A stretch of DNA of 64,000 nt from Rapana venosa (GCA_028751875.1 CM054155.1:867365-931364); one strand, 5' to 3'. Positions 32,164 to 42,904 are shown, numbered from the stretch's first letter. The notes: generated from the letters alone by a model not told the origin. Numbers and translations are program-made.

Positions 32164-33000
32164 CTGACCTTTCCCTGTAGGGTCCTGTTTGTGTGTAGCT
32201 GAACCACAACTGCGGCATCACGATCACTTCTATGCACCAGACAGGTAATCAGGGCCAGCAAGCCCTTGTGGGCCAGTGTTTAACATAGCTAGCTAGCATG
32301 CTGCATCCTCTATGAAAAGGCTGTACAACTAACTACAAAGTGCCACATGATTGCTTTGTAAATTGCTGGTTACCTGATGAAAGAGGATAGCTTCTTCGTC
32401 AACACATGAAAAGGATCTTACCTCTTTCCCTCCGCAAGGGGGTCGCGAGAGGAATCGTTCTTGAGAGACCGGTAAAATCCTAAGGTGAGTAAGAGACTGG
32501 GGACAAACAGAGATCAGCAGGCACGGGGAACGTGTGTTCCGACACACTATGTCTCCATAGCGTGCTTTGTCACAGCTGTGACATAGTCCATTGGTTTCCC
32601 CTTAGGGGTGGGAGTGGGTGGGAGTGTTACCTCTTCATATTAAAAAAACAACAGAAAACAAAATGCGTTGGTTTCCCCCTAAGAGGGAGTGGGGGTAGGG
32701 GCGTAACCTCTCCATTGTAGCAAACAACAAAACACAAATCAAATCAGTTCAAAACCAATAGTATGTACTAGGTCACCGTTTCAAGTGTGTGACTGCAGCT
32801 CCGGATTGTGACAAAGTGCGTATAATTTTGTACTGAAGATTTGTACCAAAGTGAGTCAACGTGCTTTGTCCCAATCTGGAACTGAAGTCAGAAACTTGAT
32901 GGGAAAACCCCCCAACCCCACAACACCTTTTGATATTGTGACTGTGCATGTTGTTGAAACAGTCCTTTACAACAAAATGACACCATCAGCGCGTGGGCCT
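32164..33000. other. Intron E-F start with a diverged tandem pair
   Basis: At 32592-32637 and 32669-32716 a stretch TTGGTTTCCCC-TTAGGGGTGG ... AACCTCT is repeated with differences. The rest shows no gene or family I know. Confidence 0.55.
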
Positions 33001-33004
33001 ATGT

Positions 33005-33360
33005 TCTGCAAAAAGCTACTAAACACCATCAGCATGAGGTGCCTATGTTCTGGTAAACAGCTACTAAACACCATCAGTATGAGGTGCCTATGTTCTTGTA
33101 AACAGCTACTAAACACCATCAGTATGAGGTGCCTATGTTCTTGTAAACAGCTACTAAACACCATCAGTATGAGGTGCCTATGTTCTTGTAAACAGCTACT
33201 AAACACCATCAGCATGTGGTGCCTATGTTCTTGTAAACAGCTACTAAACACCATCAGTATGAGGTGCCTATGTTCTTGTAAACAGCTACTAAACACTATC
33301 AGCATGTGGTGCCTATGTTCTTGTAAACAGCTACTAAACACCATCAGCATGTGGTGCCTC
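33005..33360. repeat. 45-mer minisatellite of intron E-F
   Basis: Eight nearly perfect units of GCTACTAAACACCATCAGTA then TGAGGTGCCTATGTTCTTGT and AAACA. A 45-base period keeps the frame, so a spurious 15-residue repeat protein seems to exist. Diverged units resume at 33770-33960 after an inserted LINE fragment. Confidence 0.95.
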
Positions 33361-33775
33361 ATCTCTCATCTCATCTGCTCCCATAACCCCCTCCGGGGTC
33401 GTAGGGCACTGCATTGACGAACATTGCACCAGCTGGCTCCATTTGCGGCGGTTGTGTGCAAGTGCCTGGGTTGTGGAGAAGCTCTTTCCTGTCCATTCAG
33501 TGATTTTGTCTGCCCATTTCTTCCTCTTGTCTGCCTCGCCTTCTCTTCCCCTGCACTGTTCCCTGCAGTATGGTTTTGGACAGCCCATCTGATCTAGTAA
33601 CATGTACGTACCATCTGAGCTTCCTTTTCTTGACTGTGACAGGTTTTCGTAGTGCTTTACTTGTAGGGTGATGGTTTGTAGAACTTCGTTGTTGGTAGTG
33701 TGGTCCATGTATGAAATGCCAAGGAGTCTTCTGAGGCATCTCATTTCTAGAGCCTGGATCCTCCTTTGTAGTGCC
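33360..33775 (-). mobile_element. RTE-like LINE 3' fragment
   Basis: Minus strand: MRCLRRLLGISYMDHTTNNE (33680-33744), VKKRKLRWYVHVTRSDGLSK (about 33575-33640), ILQGTVQGKRRRGRQ and WADKITEWTGKSFSTTQALA. An ATGAGATGAGA-type 3' tail lies at 33355-33375. It matches the end of the larger RTE-like element at 47440-47840 and is inserted in the 45-mer array. Confidence 0.85.
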
Positions 33776-34004
33776 TATGTTCTTGTAGAAAGGCACTAAA
33801 TACTATCAGCATGTAGTGCCTGTGCTCTTGCCGAAAACTGATAAATCATCATCGTGCAGTGCATGACTGTATGCTTTGTGAAAAGCAAGTAAACCATCAA
33901 CTTGTGGTGTATAGTTATGTTCCTTGTAGAAAGCTATTTACCATCAGCATAATTATAATGGATACGTTCATTGTACAACTAACTAGATCAATGCCAACTG
34001 GATG

Positions 34005-34023
34005 GTGTGTATGTGTGTGTGTG

Positions 34024-34097
<74 letters not shown>
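34005..34097 (+). promoter_or_regulatory. UG-repeat 3' splice region of exon F
   Basis: Almost uninterrupted GT repeat from about 34010 to 34094 is followed directly by GCAG and exon F. No pyrimidine tract exists between repeat and exon. Confidence 0.85.
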
Positions 34098-34247
34098 GCG
34101 GGGTGAACATCATGAAGCTGGGGGACAAGGAGCTAGAGTACAACACCAACTTTCGTTTCTACATCACCACGCGTCTGCCCAACCCCCACTACACGCCAGA
34201 GATCTCCACCAAGACAATCATCGTCAACTTCGCTGTCAAACTGCAGG
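34098..34247 (+). CDS. DNAH2: Dynein exon F: AAA5/AAA6 junction
   Basis: This 150-base exon is open throughout and flanked by phase-1 introns. It reads GVNIMKLGDKELEYNTNFRF, then YITTRLPNPHYTPEISTKT and IIVNFAVKLQG. The sequence D-E-EYN-NFRFYITT-L-NPHY-PE is a hallmark of the AAA5 to AAA6 transition in axonemal dyneins, and this version is closest to DNAH2. The acceptor is extraordinary: about 75 bases of nearly pure GT repeat run directly into GTGCAG at 34092-34097, with no pyrimidine tract. The donor is GTGCAG at 34248. The downstream intron begins with a G-rich stretch. Confidence 0.95.
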
Positions 34248-34424
34248 GTGCAGCAGCATGCATGCATGCTTGGTGGGGGTGGAGGGAGGGGGGTCAAAAT
34301 GTCAGATTACACACACACACATATTTACATAATTATAAAATAAAACACAGAGCATAAGCTGGTATGCAATTATACTAAATATTATTCTACTTAAAGCCAT
34401 AACAAATAACACCAGGAACAACAG

Positions 34425-35166
34425 AAAAACTTCAATAGAATTCGGCAATACGTCAGTTCCTTTGTCCAACTCTGTGAAGTATTTAGGAGTAGTTCTTGAC
34501 AACACACTCTCTATGAAAAAATTCATCACCCAGACCTGCCAGTCTTGCTACTATCAATTACGGCGCATAAGCGCGATTCGCAAGTATCTGTCCACTGATG
34601 CAACTTCCAAGCTTGTCACATTCCTCATTCTTTTCACGTTTATACTACTGTAATTCTCTTTTGGCTGGCCTACCAGCATCATCTATCCACTCTCTTCAAC
34701 GCATACAAAACTCTGCAGCTCGACTGGTCCTAAGAAAGAAAAAATCTGAACAATCACTCCTCTTTTGCGATCTCTTCACTGGCTGCCTGTCTCACAAAGA
34801 CTGGAGTATAAAATCATACCCTCTGTTTCAAATGTCTCCACAAATCTGCACCCTCTTATCTCTGTAACTGTCTTCCCTGTACACTCCATCCGTTCCCTTC
34901 GTTCAGCCGCAGATACTTTGTGCTTTCGAACACCCAGATTCAAACAAACCATGTTGGCCGTCACTCCTTCTCTGTTTCTGTCATCCACCTGGAATGACTC
35001 CCTCTTTCACTCGCCAAAAGCCTTCGCTTGATACCTTCAAATCCAGCCTCAAAACACACTTATTTTCTACCTGAGACTTTCCCCCCACATATCTGTCCCT
35101 AATTTTCAACAGCATCTTTCACCTTCTAAGTGTGTTCCGAGTGTGTATGTGTGTGTGTGTGTGTTG

Positions 35167-35228
<62 letters not shown>

Positions 35229-35392
35229 GTGTGCGTGCATGCGTGCATACGTGCGCGCGCATGGTTTTGAAATCTGTTGTTCATTATGTTTAAGGAGAGT
35301 TGCATGACTGTAAATGATTGAGTGCAGGCGCTTCAATTTGTTTTTGGTTTTTTACAAGATTCAGCGCTATATAAATTCCATATATTATTCAT
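34425..35392 (+). mobile_element. 5'-truncated L2/CR1-like LINE, second copy
   Basis: Homology to the minus-strand element at 21861-22825 begins at CTTCAATAGAATTCGGCAAT. It encodes KYLGVVLDNTLSMKKF, then [40 protein letters not shown] and [11 protein letters not shown], with frame breaks near 34630 and 34745. The 3' UTR again contains a long GT run (35138-35232) and ends in TTCAGCGCTATATAAATTCC and ATT repeats. Confidence 0.9.
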
Positions 35393-35992
35393 TATAGAAA
35401 GCAAAAGGAAGAGAGAGAAAGTTAGAGAGAGAGGGGTGGGGGAACTATGTAGTGTAAGACAATTTTGAAAGCAAGTGTTATACTCTGTTACCATTACCAG
35501 TCTTTATGATTATAGTAACAAATGAGTAGATTTTTTTAAATGAAAGTCATCATATTATGATTATGGTAGCATAATTATTACGATCAAAATAATAAGATGA
35601 TTAAGCAAAATGCTAATGAATCAGTTTCAATCAACATACACACCACGACTGAGAATGCAAAATAGCAATGTTCCTCGGGATACCCAGAATAAACTCCAGT
35701 CAAAACGCTAGAGAGACAAAAGAGAAAGAGAGAGAATTCTTTAGGCTATTCCAAACCAAGTATTATTGAATACAATCATCATCGACTTATCAACACCATC
35801 ATCACCCTCTATGATTATAATCGTACAAAATAAAACCATACTATAGTTATGATATAAAAATGCTTATTACGTAAGGAAATAGGATAATAATGATAATTTT
35901 TAAAAGAAACAAAAACAACACACATTGAAAAAATCGGTTATAATTACACAATAATAAAGATTTTTAAGTGAAAATTTCAGAAGAGAACGAGC

Positions 35993-36065
<73 letters not shown>

Positions 36066-36080
36066 AATGTAAAAAGGATA
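35393..36080. other. AT-rich intron sequence ending in a GA repeat
   Basis: No gene signal. A pure (GA)n run lies at 35997-36060. Short GAGAGA stretches also occur near 35410 and 35725. Confidence 0.6.
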
Positions 36081-36375
36081 GTAAAGGTAAAGGAGTCCCA
36101 TAACCTATAAGGTCGTAGGGGAGCGAGGCGTCAGAGACCTCACTTCTCTAGGGCCAGCATATTGAGGGCGGCGCCCATCTCCTCTCCCTCGCTGCTTTAC
36201 CTTCCCTGACCCTAAAGAAGGCAGGTACCCATTTACAGCTGGGTGAACTGGGGGACTGTACTGAAGCCAAGGCGCGCAAACGGTCACCCATCCAAGTGGT
36301 AACCACACTCGACGCTGCTTAACTTGGCTGGGGGAAAGCGAGTGCTCCGACCACTGAGCTATCCCGTCCCCTCGA
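36081..36375 (-). mobile_element. Composite tRNA/5S-like SINE, copy 2
   Basis: The better preserved copy. Minus strand: GGATAGCTCAGTGGTCGGAG (A box; plus about 36343-36364), then AAGTTAAGCAGCGTCGAGTG and TGGTTACCACTTGGATGGGT (plus 36284-36333). These track 5S rRNA AAGCTAAGCAGGGTCGGGCC and TGGTTAGTACTTGGATGGGA. The flanks GAATGACAATG at 36059-36069 and 36374-36384 look like an 11-base target duplication. Confidence 0.8.
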
Positions 36376-36384
36376 ATGACAATG

Positions 36385-39055
36385 ACAATGGCAAAATAGT
36401 TTATTGTTCAGACTCAGTGTGTCATAAACAAGGGGAAATGAATGTATATATACACAATTTGCAGCAAATTTTTGTTAATAACAAAAAAGAAAACCTTGAA
36501 TTTCTCATTCTTTGTAAGAGGGGGGGGGAGAGTGGGAGGTCTTTGACCAGTGCCAGGTAAACTTAATACTTTGATTGAAGAATATTATGGTACCCATTAA
36601 GTGGATTATAATTTTCTGCATTTGAAGGCATAGAATATATACTTTTCCAAGTGGATGATTTGTTCAGGGCTCTGTAACTTTAATAGGGATAACTTCTGAT
36701 TTCTGAAAAGTTCTAAATTAAACTTGTCTAGATAAGTGTGTCGCAACTCAGTGTATGCTGGGCAGTAGAAAAGAAAGTGAATTTCATTCTCAGGTGCATG
36801 ACTGCACTTTGGATGATGATGATGATCTCATGGCAAGAAATTTGGACAAGCCATAGAGCTACTGTCTGCTGTGAACCTAAATTTGTTGCTATTGAGTTCT
36901 GTTACTCCCAATCTAAAGCGTGTAAACATAGTACGTACATATGTGGAAGTGATCAAGTTCATGTATTTTTCTGGTTCTAATATACCTTTGAAGGAATTAT
37001 ATAGATTGTAGCGTGGTCTACTGGTTATTTTTTCTGACCATTGTTGTATGAAGCAGTCAATCATTCTTTGTTTGAATTCCCGTAAAAAAGCTGTATGGTT
37101 TCCTACTCCTTGAAAGACCCAGACATAGCCGAATCCAGAGGAGCAAAGGAGATTTTTGATATGTGTAACCCAAGTTGTTTTGCCTTTTTCATCCAGAGAT
37201 GTTAACATATGGTAGGCCATGCTCCATATCTCTGACTAGGTAGAGAGCACAGACGTAGCCAGTAGGACACACTTCTGACAGCTGACAGAACAAGGAGAGG
37301 ATAACGGCCTAATTCTCCATACACCATGTAGTTTGGCGTGTGCATACTGACATTCCAAAAACGTTTACATGCAAACATATGACCTTTTTCAATCTGGTTA
37401 AATTCATGAATACCCCAAACCTCTGCTGCGTATAGTAGCATAGGGGCAACACGTGCATCAAAAAGTTTTTAAAATATCCTAGGAGATGAGCAGGCTAATC
37501 TTGGAAGTGTTCTACATATTTCTATGACAGATCTTTTGGCCTTTGATGTTAAGCTTTCTGTAGAAGCATTTAGACTCAGACGTGTTGTGAAAATAAGCCC
37601 AAGGTATTTGGATGAGTTGACAACTTCTATTTTTTGCTGTCCGAAATGCCAGTGTTCGTATTTTGATAGGTGTCCACCATTTCCGAAAACTATGATTTTA
37701 GATTTTTCTAGATTTACTGTTAAACCAAATTTACTTGCAATATAATGTAGATTGTTCAGCTGATTTTTTAGGCCTACAGGAGAGTATGAGAGAAGTGAGA
37801 GGTCATCTGCTACCATCAGAAGGAACAATTCTGTGGCATTTTGACTAAGTTGAATTCCATGATTCCCATTTCTTATGATATATGTTGCCAGTTTATTTAT
37901 CAAAAATGAAAATAGAATAGGTGAAGCAAGACAACCCTGTTTGAGGCCCTGAAAGCATTCAAAGTAATCAGAGTACCCTGTAGATGTGCAAATGCAACAT
38001 AACACAGATGTATACATAGCTTGCAAGGACTGTAGCATTTTCTCCCTGACACCCACATTTATTAGGATTTTCCACAAAGCATTTCTGTTCACTGTGTCAA
38101 AGGCCTTTTGGAAGTCCACAAAGGCAACATAGATCTTTTTCTTCTGGATTAGGTATTTCTGCACAATCGCATATAAAGTGAAAATATGATCAGTAGTTCT
38201 GCAGTCTTTCCGAAATCCTGCTTGTGATTCTAAGATTTTATTACTGCTTTCAGCCCATTTTGCTAGGCGGGTGTTCAAAATATGGGTATATAGTTTACTG
38301 ACACAGCTTAGCAAAGTGATACCACGATAATTTCCTGGGTTTTCAGCGTCTCCCTTTTTAAAGAGAGGTACAATTATTGCTCTACACCATTCTCTGGGGT
38401 AAAGGCCGCAGGAAAACAGTGTATTGAAAAGCTTTACAAGAAAAGGGATTATAACATCTGATGACTTAAGAAGTTCATTTATAATTCTATCTGGTCCAGC
38501 AGTTTTTCCTGGCTTTGCATGCCTTATTGCATTTTTAACTTCGATTTCAGTTATATCACCATTCATGTCGTCAATAGTGTCTTCAGTGTTATCTAAGTCA
38601 GGCGTTTCGTCAACTATTGCATTGAAACTAGTATCAGTCAATGTATCAGGATTTCTGTCATTCAATAAGGAATTGAAATGGTTAACCCATGTTTCACTGG
38701 AAATGCTGTTTACCACATAAGTTTTATGTTTATAGAACTTCTTTCAAGAAATCTTGTGAATTGTGAACCGAGTCAATAATTTTATTTATCTTCTCTTTTT
38801 TAAATGTCCTTTCTTTTTGTCTTAAAAGAGATTTGTAGGAATTTCTTACTAGAATATAGGATGCCATGTTTTCATCTGTTCTTTTATTATTGTACTTTCT
38901 AAGGGCTCTATAGACTTTCTTTTTTGAATCCTTACATTCTTTATCATACCAGCAATTCTCTGGATTTTTTTTACAGGTTTTGGTTTCCCTACTTCTTTTT
39001 TCATGCAAGATGCTGATTCTAGAATAGCACGTGAAAAGGTATCTACAGCAACGTC
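36385..39055 (-). mobile_element. Non-LTR retrotransposon with long open RT, 5'-truncated
   Basis: Minus strand from 39055: FSRAILESASC, then WYDKECKDSKKKVYRALRKY (about 38940), and an uninterrupted 415-codon RT (37469-38716). The RT holds KPGKTAGPDRIINELLK, NYRGITLLSCVSKLYTHIL, AFVDFQKAFDTVNR, GLKQGCLASPILFSFLINKL and MVADDLSLLS. A frame break then leads to LLYAAEVWGIHEF (about 37440) and a C-terminal EIHFLFYCPAYTELR knuckle (about 36720-36790). The FADD/YADD motif is VADD, so both aspartates are kept. The 3' tail is (CATTGT)n-like, overlapping the GAATGACAATG flank of the SINE. No endonuclease part is present. Confidence 0.9.
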
Positions 39056-39059
39056 ACAT

Positions 39060-39095
39060 GAGGGGGAGAGGAGAGAGAGAGAGAGAGAGAGAAGA

Positions 39096-39134
<39 letters not shown>

Positions 39135-39180
39135 GAGAGGATGAGAAGAGATGTGAAGAGAGAGAGAGAGAGAGAGAGCA
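39060..39180. repeat. GA microsatellite
   Basis: Imperfect (GA)n at the 5' end of the LINE. The sequence 39181-39335 after it is unremarkable. Confidence 0.9.
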
Positions 39181-39334
39181 TATTAAGTAAGGGTAGATGG
39201 CATAACTGTTGTTTCCAAGACAATAAAGTGTGGTTTGGTATTTTTGATGCATCAAGTGGGTTAAAAGGTGACTTTTGATGCTTTTAATGATAGGCATTGT
39301 CTAATTGAATCAGGAAGGGAGTTCCACAGCATAG

Positions 39335-40577
39335 GGCTGTGTGACGATATGTCCATACTGCTGTGTGACGTCAGATCAGTGACGATATGTCCATACTGCT
39401 GTGTGACGTCAGATCAGTGACGATATGCTGATACTGCTGTGTGACGTCAGATCAGTGACGATATGCTGATACTGCTGTGTGACGTCAGATAGTGGCGATA
39501 TGCTGATGCTGCTGTGTGACGTCAGATCAGTGACGATATGCTGATACTGCTGTGTGACGTCAGATAGTGACGATATGCTGATACTGCTGTGTGACGTCAG
39601 ATAGTGACGATATGCTGATAGTGCTGTGTGATGTCAGAAGAGTGGTGTAGCGATAACATACTGATAGTGCTGTGTTACGTCAGAAGAGTGGTGTAGTGAC
39701 AACATACTGCTGATAGTGCTGTGTGACGTCAGAAGAGTGGTGTGGTGACGACATACTGCTGATAGTGCTGTGTGACGTCAGAAGAGTGGTGTGGTGACGA
39801 CATACTGCTGATAGTGCTGTGTGACGTCAGAAGAGTGGTGTAGTGACGACAAAGTGCTGTGTGACGTCAGAAGAGTGGTGTAGTGACGACATAGTGCTGT
39901 GTGACGTGAGAAGAGCGGCGTAGTGACGACATAGTGCTGTGTGACGTCAGAAGAGTGGCGTAGTGACGACAGTGCTGATAGTGTTGTGTGACGTCAGAAA
40001 AGTGGCGTAGTGACGACATAGTGCTGAAGAGTGGCGTAGTGACGACAGTGCTAATAGTGCTGTGTGACGTCAGAAGAGTGGTGTGGTGACGACATAGTGC
40101 TGAAGAGTGGCGTAGTGACGACAGTGCTAATAGTGCTGTGTGACGTCAGAAGAGTGGTGTGGTGACGACATAGTGCTGAAGAGTGGCGTAGTGACGACAG
40201 TGCTAATAGTGCTGTGTGACGTCAGAAGAGTGGTGTGGTGACGACATAGTGCTAATAGTGCTGTGTGACGTCAGAAGAGTGGTGTGGTGACGACATAGTG
40301 CTAATAGTGCTGTGTGACGTCAGAAGAGTGGTGTGGTGACGACATAGTGCTGTGTGACGTCAGAAGAGTGGTGTGGTGACGACATAGTGCTAATAGTGCT
40401 ATGTGACGTCAGAAGAGTGGTGTGGTGACGACATAGTGCTGTGTGACGTCAGAAGAGTGGTGTGGTGACGACATAGTGCTAATAGTGCTGTGTGACGTCA
40501 GAAGAGTGGTGTGGCGACGACATAGTGCTGTGTGACGTCAGAAGAGTGGTGTGGTGACGACATAGTGCTGTTTGCGG
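39335..40577. repeat. CRE-palindrome minisatellite of intron F-G
   Basis: The unit is GTGCTGTGTGACGTCAGAAG plus AGTGGTGTGGTGACGACATA (40 bases), with a 38-base form at the left and shorter forms in the middle. Nearly every unit carries TGACGTCA, the full cAMP-response element. I count about 25 perfect copies, and a few are mutated (TGATGTCA near 39630, TTACGTCA near 39675, TGACGTGA near 39905). The array runs to within a few bases of the acceptor of exon G. Confidence 0.95.
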
Positions 40578-40581
40578 TCAG

Positions 40582-40714
40582 GCCTGGAGTCCCAGCTGCT
40601 GGGCATTGTGGTGCGGAAGGAGAGGCCGGACCTGGAGGAGACCAAGGACAACCTGGTGAGAGGCATTGCTGCTGGTAAAAAGAAACTCCTGGACCTGGAG
40701 AATGAAATCCTCAG
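40582..40714 (+). CDS. DNAH2: Dynein exon G: helix after AAA5
   Basis: The 133-base exon has phase-1 entry and phase-2 exit. It reads LESQLLGIVVRKERPDLEET, then KDNLVRGIAAGKKKLLDLEN and EILR. The QLLG-VV-KERP-LEE string and the following basic helix are conserved in dyneins just before AAA6. The upstream CRE-type minisatellite (39335-40577) runs to within a few bases of the acceptor GCGGTCAG, so the branch point and tract must come from repeat units. The donor is GTCAGT at 40715. The R codon is completed by the first base of exon H. No frame damage is seen. Confidence 0.95.
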
Positions 40715-40754
40715 GTCAGTGCTTGGACTCGTAATTACGTACCTATACTCTTGT

Positions 40755-40756
<2 letters not shown>

Positions 40757-40797
<41 letters not shown>
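40757..40797. repeat. GT microsatellite in intron G-H
   Basis: About 20 GT units shortly after the donor of exon G. The rest of this 400-base intron has no other feature. Confidence 0.9.
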
Positions 40798-40798
<1 letters not shown>

Positions 40799-41118
40799 GG
40801 GGTGGTGGATGTTGAGCTTACTACTTGTCCTGCTTCACAGTGAGGTCAGCTGTAGTTAAGTGGTGACACTTTTCCTTTGCCGCTTGCCAGCCTCCCCCGT
40901 AAAGCCAATGTACAAAACCACCAATGAACTTTCCGCCCCTTTTTGGAGGAAAGATGAAATGCCTTGTACCTGTCTTGGACTGGATGGTGGATCACAGTTG
41001 ATGGTGCTACTGTTGTCGGATCTGTTCAGTCTGGTGTGTGTGGCCCCCCATGCGGACTGTAGGAGAAAGTGCTGGTGATGTGAGCGGCGTCCTACATGTA
41101 TGCTGTCTCCTCCCCCAG

Positions 41119-41263
41119 ACTGCTGAACGAGACCAAAGGCTCCCTGCTTGAGGACGAGACCCTGCTGAACACCCTGGAAACATCCAAGGCCACCTCCCAG
41201 GAGGTCACAGAGCAGCTGGCCACCTCAGAGACCACGGAGATCAAGATTGACTCTGCTAGAGAG
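41119..41263 (+). CDS. DNAH2: Dynein exon H: helical linker into AAA6
   Basis: The exon has 145 bases. It starts with the last base of a split codon and ends in phase 0. It reads LLNETKGSLLEDETLLNTLE, then TSKATSQEVTEQLATSETTE and IKIDSARE. The GSLL-D-LLNTL-TSK pattern is universal in axonemal dyneins, and TEQL-TSETTEI-D-ARE is DNAH2-like in my recollection. The acceptor CTCCTCCCCCAG is a normal pyrimidine tract and the donor is GTCAGT at 41264. The intron before it is short (about 400 bases) and holds a GT repeat at 40757-40797. Nothing in the exon is broken. Confidence 0.95.
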
Positions 41264-41918
41264 GTCAGTGCTGTGTGCTGTGCTGTGGCTTCAGGTTGAG
41301 GAGGGGGTAGTCTTGTGTTCTGTTGTGGTATGACCTATTTCTTTAGGAAAAACTTGGGCCCCTTTTCTTAGCAAATGTATGTTGCCACAGTGCTGCGCCA
41401 CTTCCCACCCTTTTTTTCCATTTTTTACTTGTTTTACTTCGAGAGTGAGTTTCTGCCGACAAACTTAGCTAGAGATAATTCTCTTGCTTTGGTGAGTTGT
41501 TATTGTTATTGGTGTGGGATTTTTTAAAGGAGCGTTCAGAGTATGCTGCAACTGGTGCCTCAGTTGATCGTTTGATGTGAAAGACTAGCACCTGCACATC
41601 CCTCGCTGCCTCGATGCGTGCAGTGTGCCAGCTTGTAGCACTGGACCACAAGGCTGACCACCACCATGGACATGGCCAGTAGGGCCGGCACACACTGTGA
41701 TAGCAGGCGCGGACTTGCTGAATCAGAGATGGGATGATGGCGACAGCGTCAGTGCCAGCTCTGCTGAGGAGTCCCTGAGAAGGGGTTTTCCCTGAAGTTG
41801 ACATCGGCACTGACTCCACTCCCCTCCAAGGCATCCAATGAGACTGTCGACTGAAAGCCCCCATGCGAACACAGGCATAACATCTGTCACATCCACACAC
41901 ACATCCACATCCACATCC

Positions 41919-41998
<80 letters not shown>

Positions 41999-42571
41999 AT
42001 CCTCGTCTAAAATCACAGACGTCAAACTGAGGACATCACCCAGTAAAATCCAGACCAGAGACCTACAGGAGGACAGCCCTGGCAGGTGGCATGAGTGACA
42101 GTCATGAACACACCCAGCATGCACCCTGCTACCTGGAGAGGATAGACTCCGCCAGGTTCAGCTTGCCCGCGGCACACTGCCTGAAGAGTCCACTACAGTG
42201 CTGCAAGGAGAAGGGAGGGAGGGAGGGAGAGGTTGCAAGTGGTCTGAAAGGAAGGGAAAACAGTGAAAGGAGAAGCCAACAGGTGATGGGGGGGGACATT
42301 GTGTGTGGTCTGAAAGGAAGGGAAACCAGTTGTCCAGTGAAGGTCACTGCACGTAGACAGTTTGTCTGTGGGTCTGGTAACGCTTGACAATTCAGTTTGG
42401 TGAGGAGAAAATGACAACACGTGGGCTGACAATAAGCGCATTTTCAGTTAGAGAATGGATGGAAGGTTATTTTGTGAGAAGAATAAATGATGAATAAAAC
42501 TAAACTTTTTCTGTCTCTGCCTGTCTGTCTGTCTGTCTCTGTCTGTCTGTCTCTGTCACCTGTCTGTCTGC

Positions 42572-42602
<31 letters not shown>

Positions 42603-42704
42603 ATTTGTTTTTAGGTTTAAAAAAACCACGAAGTACAGTGAATTTCTCTGTGTGTTGCCAAGAGGTAAGTGACACTGGAGTGACCTGCATCCTTTCCCCC
42701 ACAG
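41264..42704. other. Intron H-I: CA and CT microsatellites, no gene
   Basis: A (CA)n run lies at 41905-41995, after a repeated CACATCCACA stretch. A CTGTCTGT/CTCTCT run lies at 42510-42605. 42095-42205 shows weak likeness to 43470-43565 (CCCAGCATGC ... CTCCGCCAGG ... ACACTGCCTG), perhaps a diverged repeat. No coding content was found. Confidence 0.65.
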
Positions 42705-42904
42705 GGCTATCGGCCCTGTGCACAGCGGGCCTCCATCCTCTTCTTCGTGCTGAACGACATGGGCCGTGTGGACCCCATGTACCAGTTCTCCCTGGACGCC
42801 TACATCGAGCTCTTCATCCTCTCCATCGAGAAGAGTCAGCGCTCCCAGAAGCTGGACGAACGCATCGTCAACCTCAACGACCACCACACTTACGCCGTCT
42901 ACAG
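42705..42904 (+). CDS. DNAH2: Dynein exon I: AAA6 entry
   Basis: These 200 bases are open throughout, entered in phase 0 and left in phase 2. They read GYRPCAQRASILFFVLNDMG, then RVDPMYQFSLDAYIELFILS and IEKSQRSQKLDERIVNLNDH with HTYAVYR. The sequence R-ASILFFVLNDM--DPMYQFSL-AY--LF--SI is strongly conserved in dyneins where the AAA6 module begins. The acceptor TTTCCCCCACAG at 42693-42704 is canonical and the donor is GTCAGG at 42905, just before a CTG-type triplet run. This is the last fully clean exon before the noisier right-hand part of the window. Confidence 0.95.

Noticed and set aside
33005..33360. CRISPR array
   Set aside because: Units are directly adjacent with no unique spacers, and the sequence is a eukaryotic intron.
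32967..33417. A cysteine-rich repeat protein with 15-residue units
   Set aside because: It is the translation of the 45-base minisatellite. There is no start context, splice signal or family likeness.
36282..36333. A 5S rRNA gene
   Set aside because: Only the internal control region is similar. It is joined to a tRNA-like head and a SINE body, and both copies lie inside mobile-element contexts.
41838..42098. Threonine/histidine-rich small proteins at CA and GT repeats (also 6912-7181, 34007-34357, 59686-60237)
   Set aside because: They are translations of dinucleotide repeats.
40582..42904. Assignment to DNAH5, DNAH9 or DNAH7-type chains
   Set aside because: The D6 stretch FVEPPVLSMNQVVEDST and the EYNTNFRFYITT region differ from what I recall of those groups and fit DNAH2 better. 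A formal tree would be decisive.
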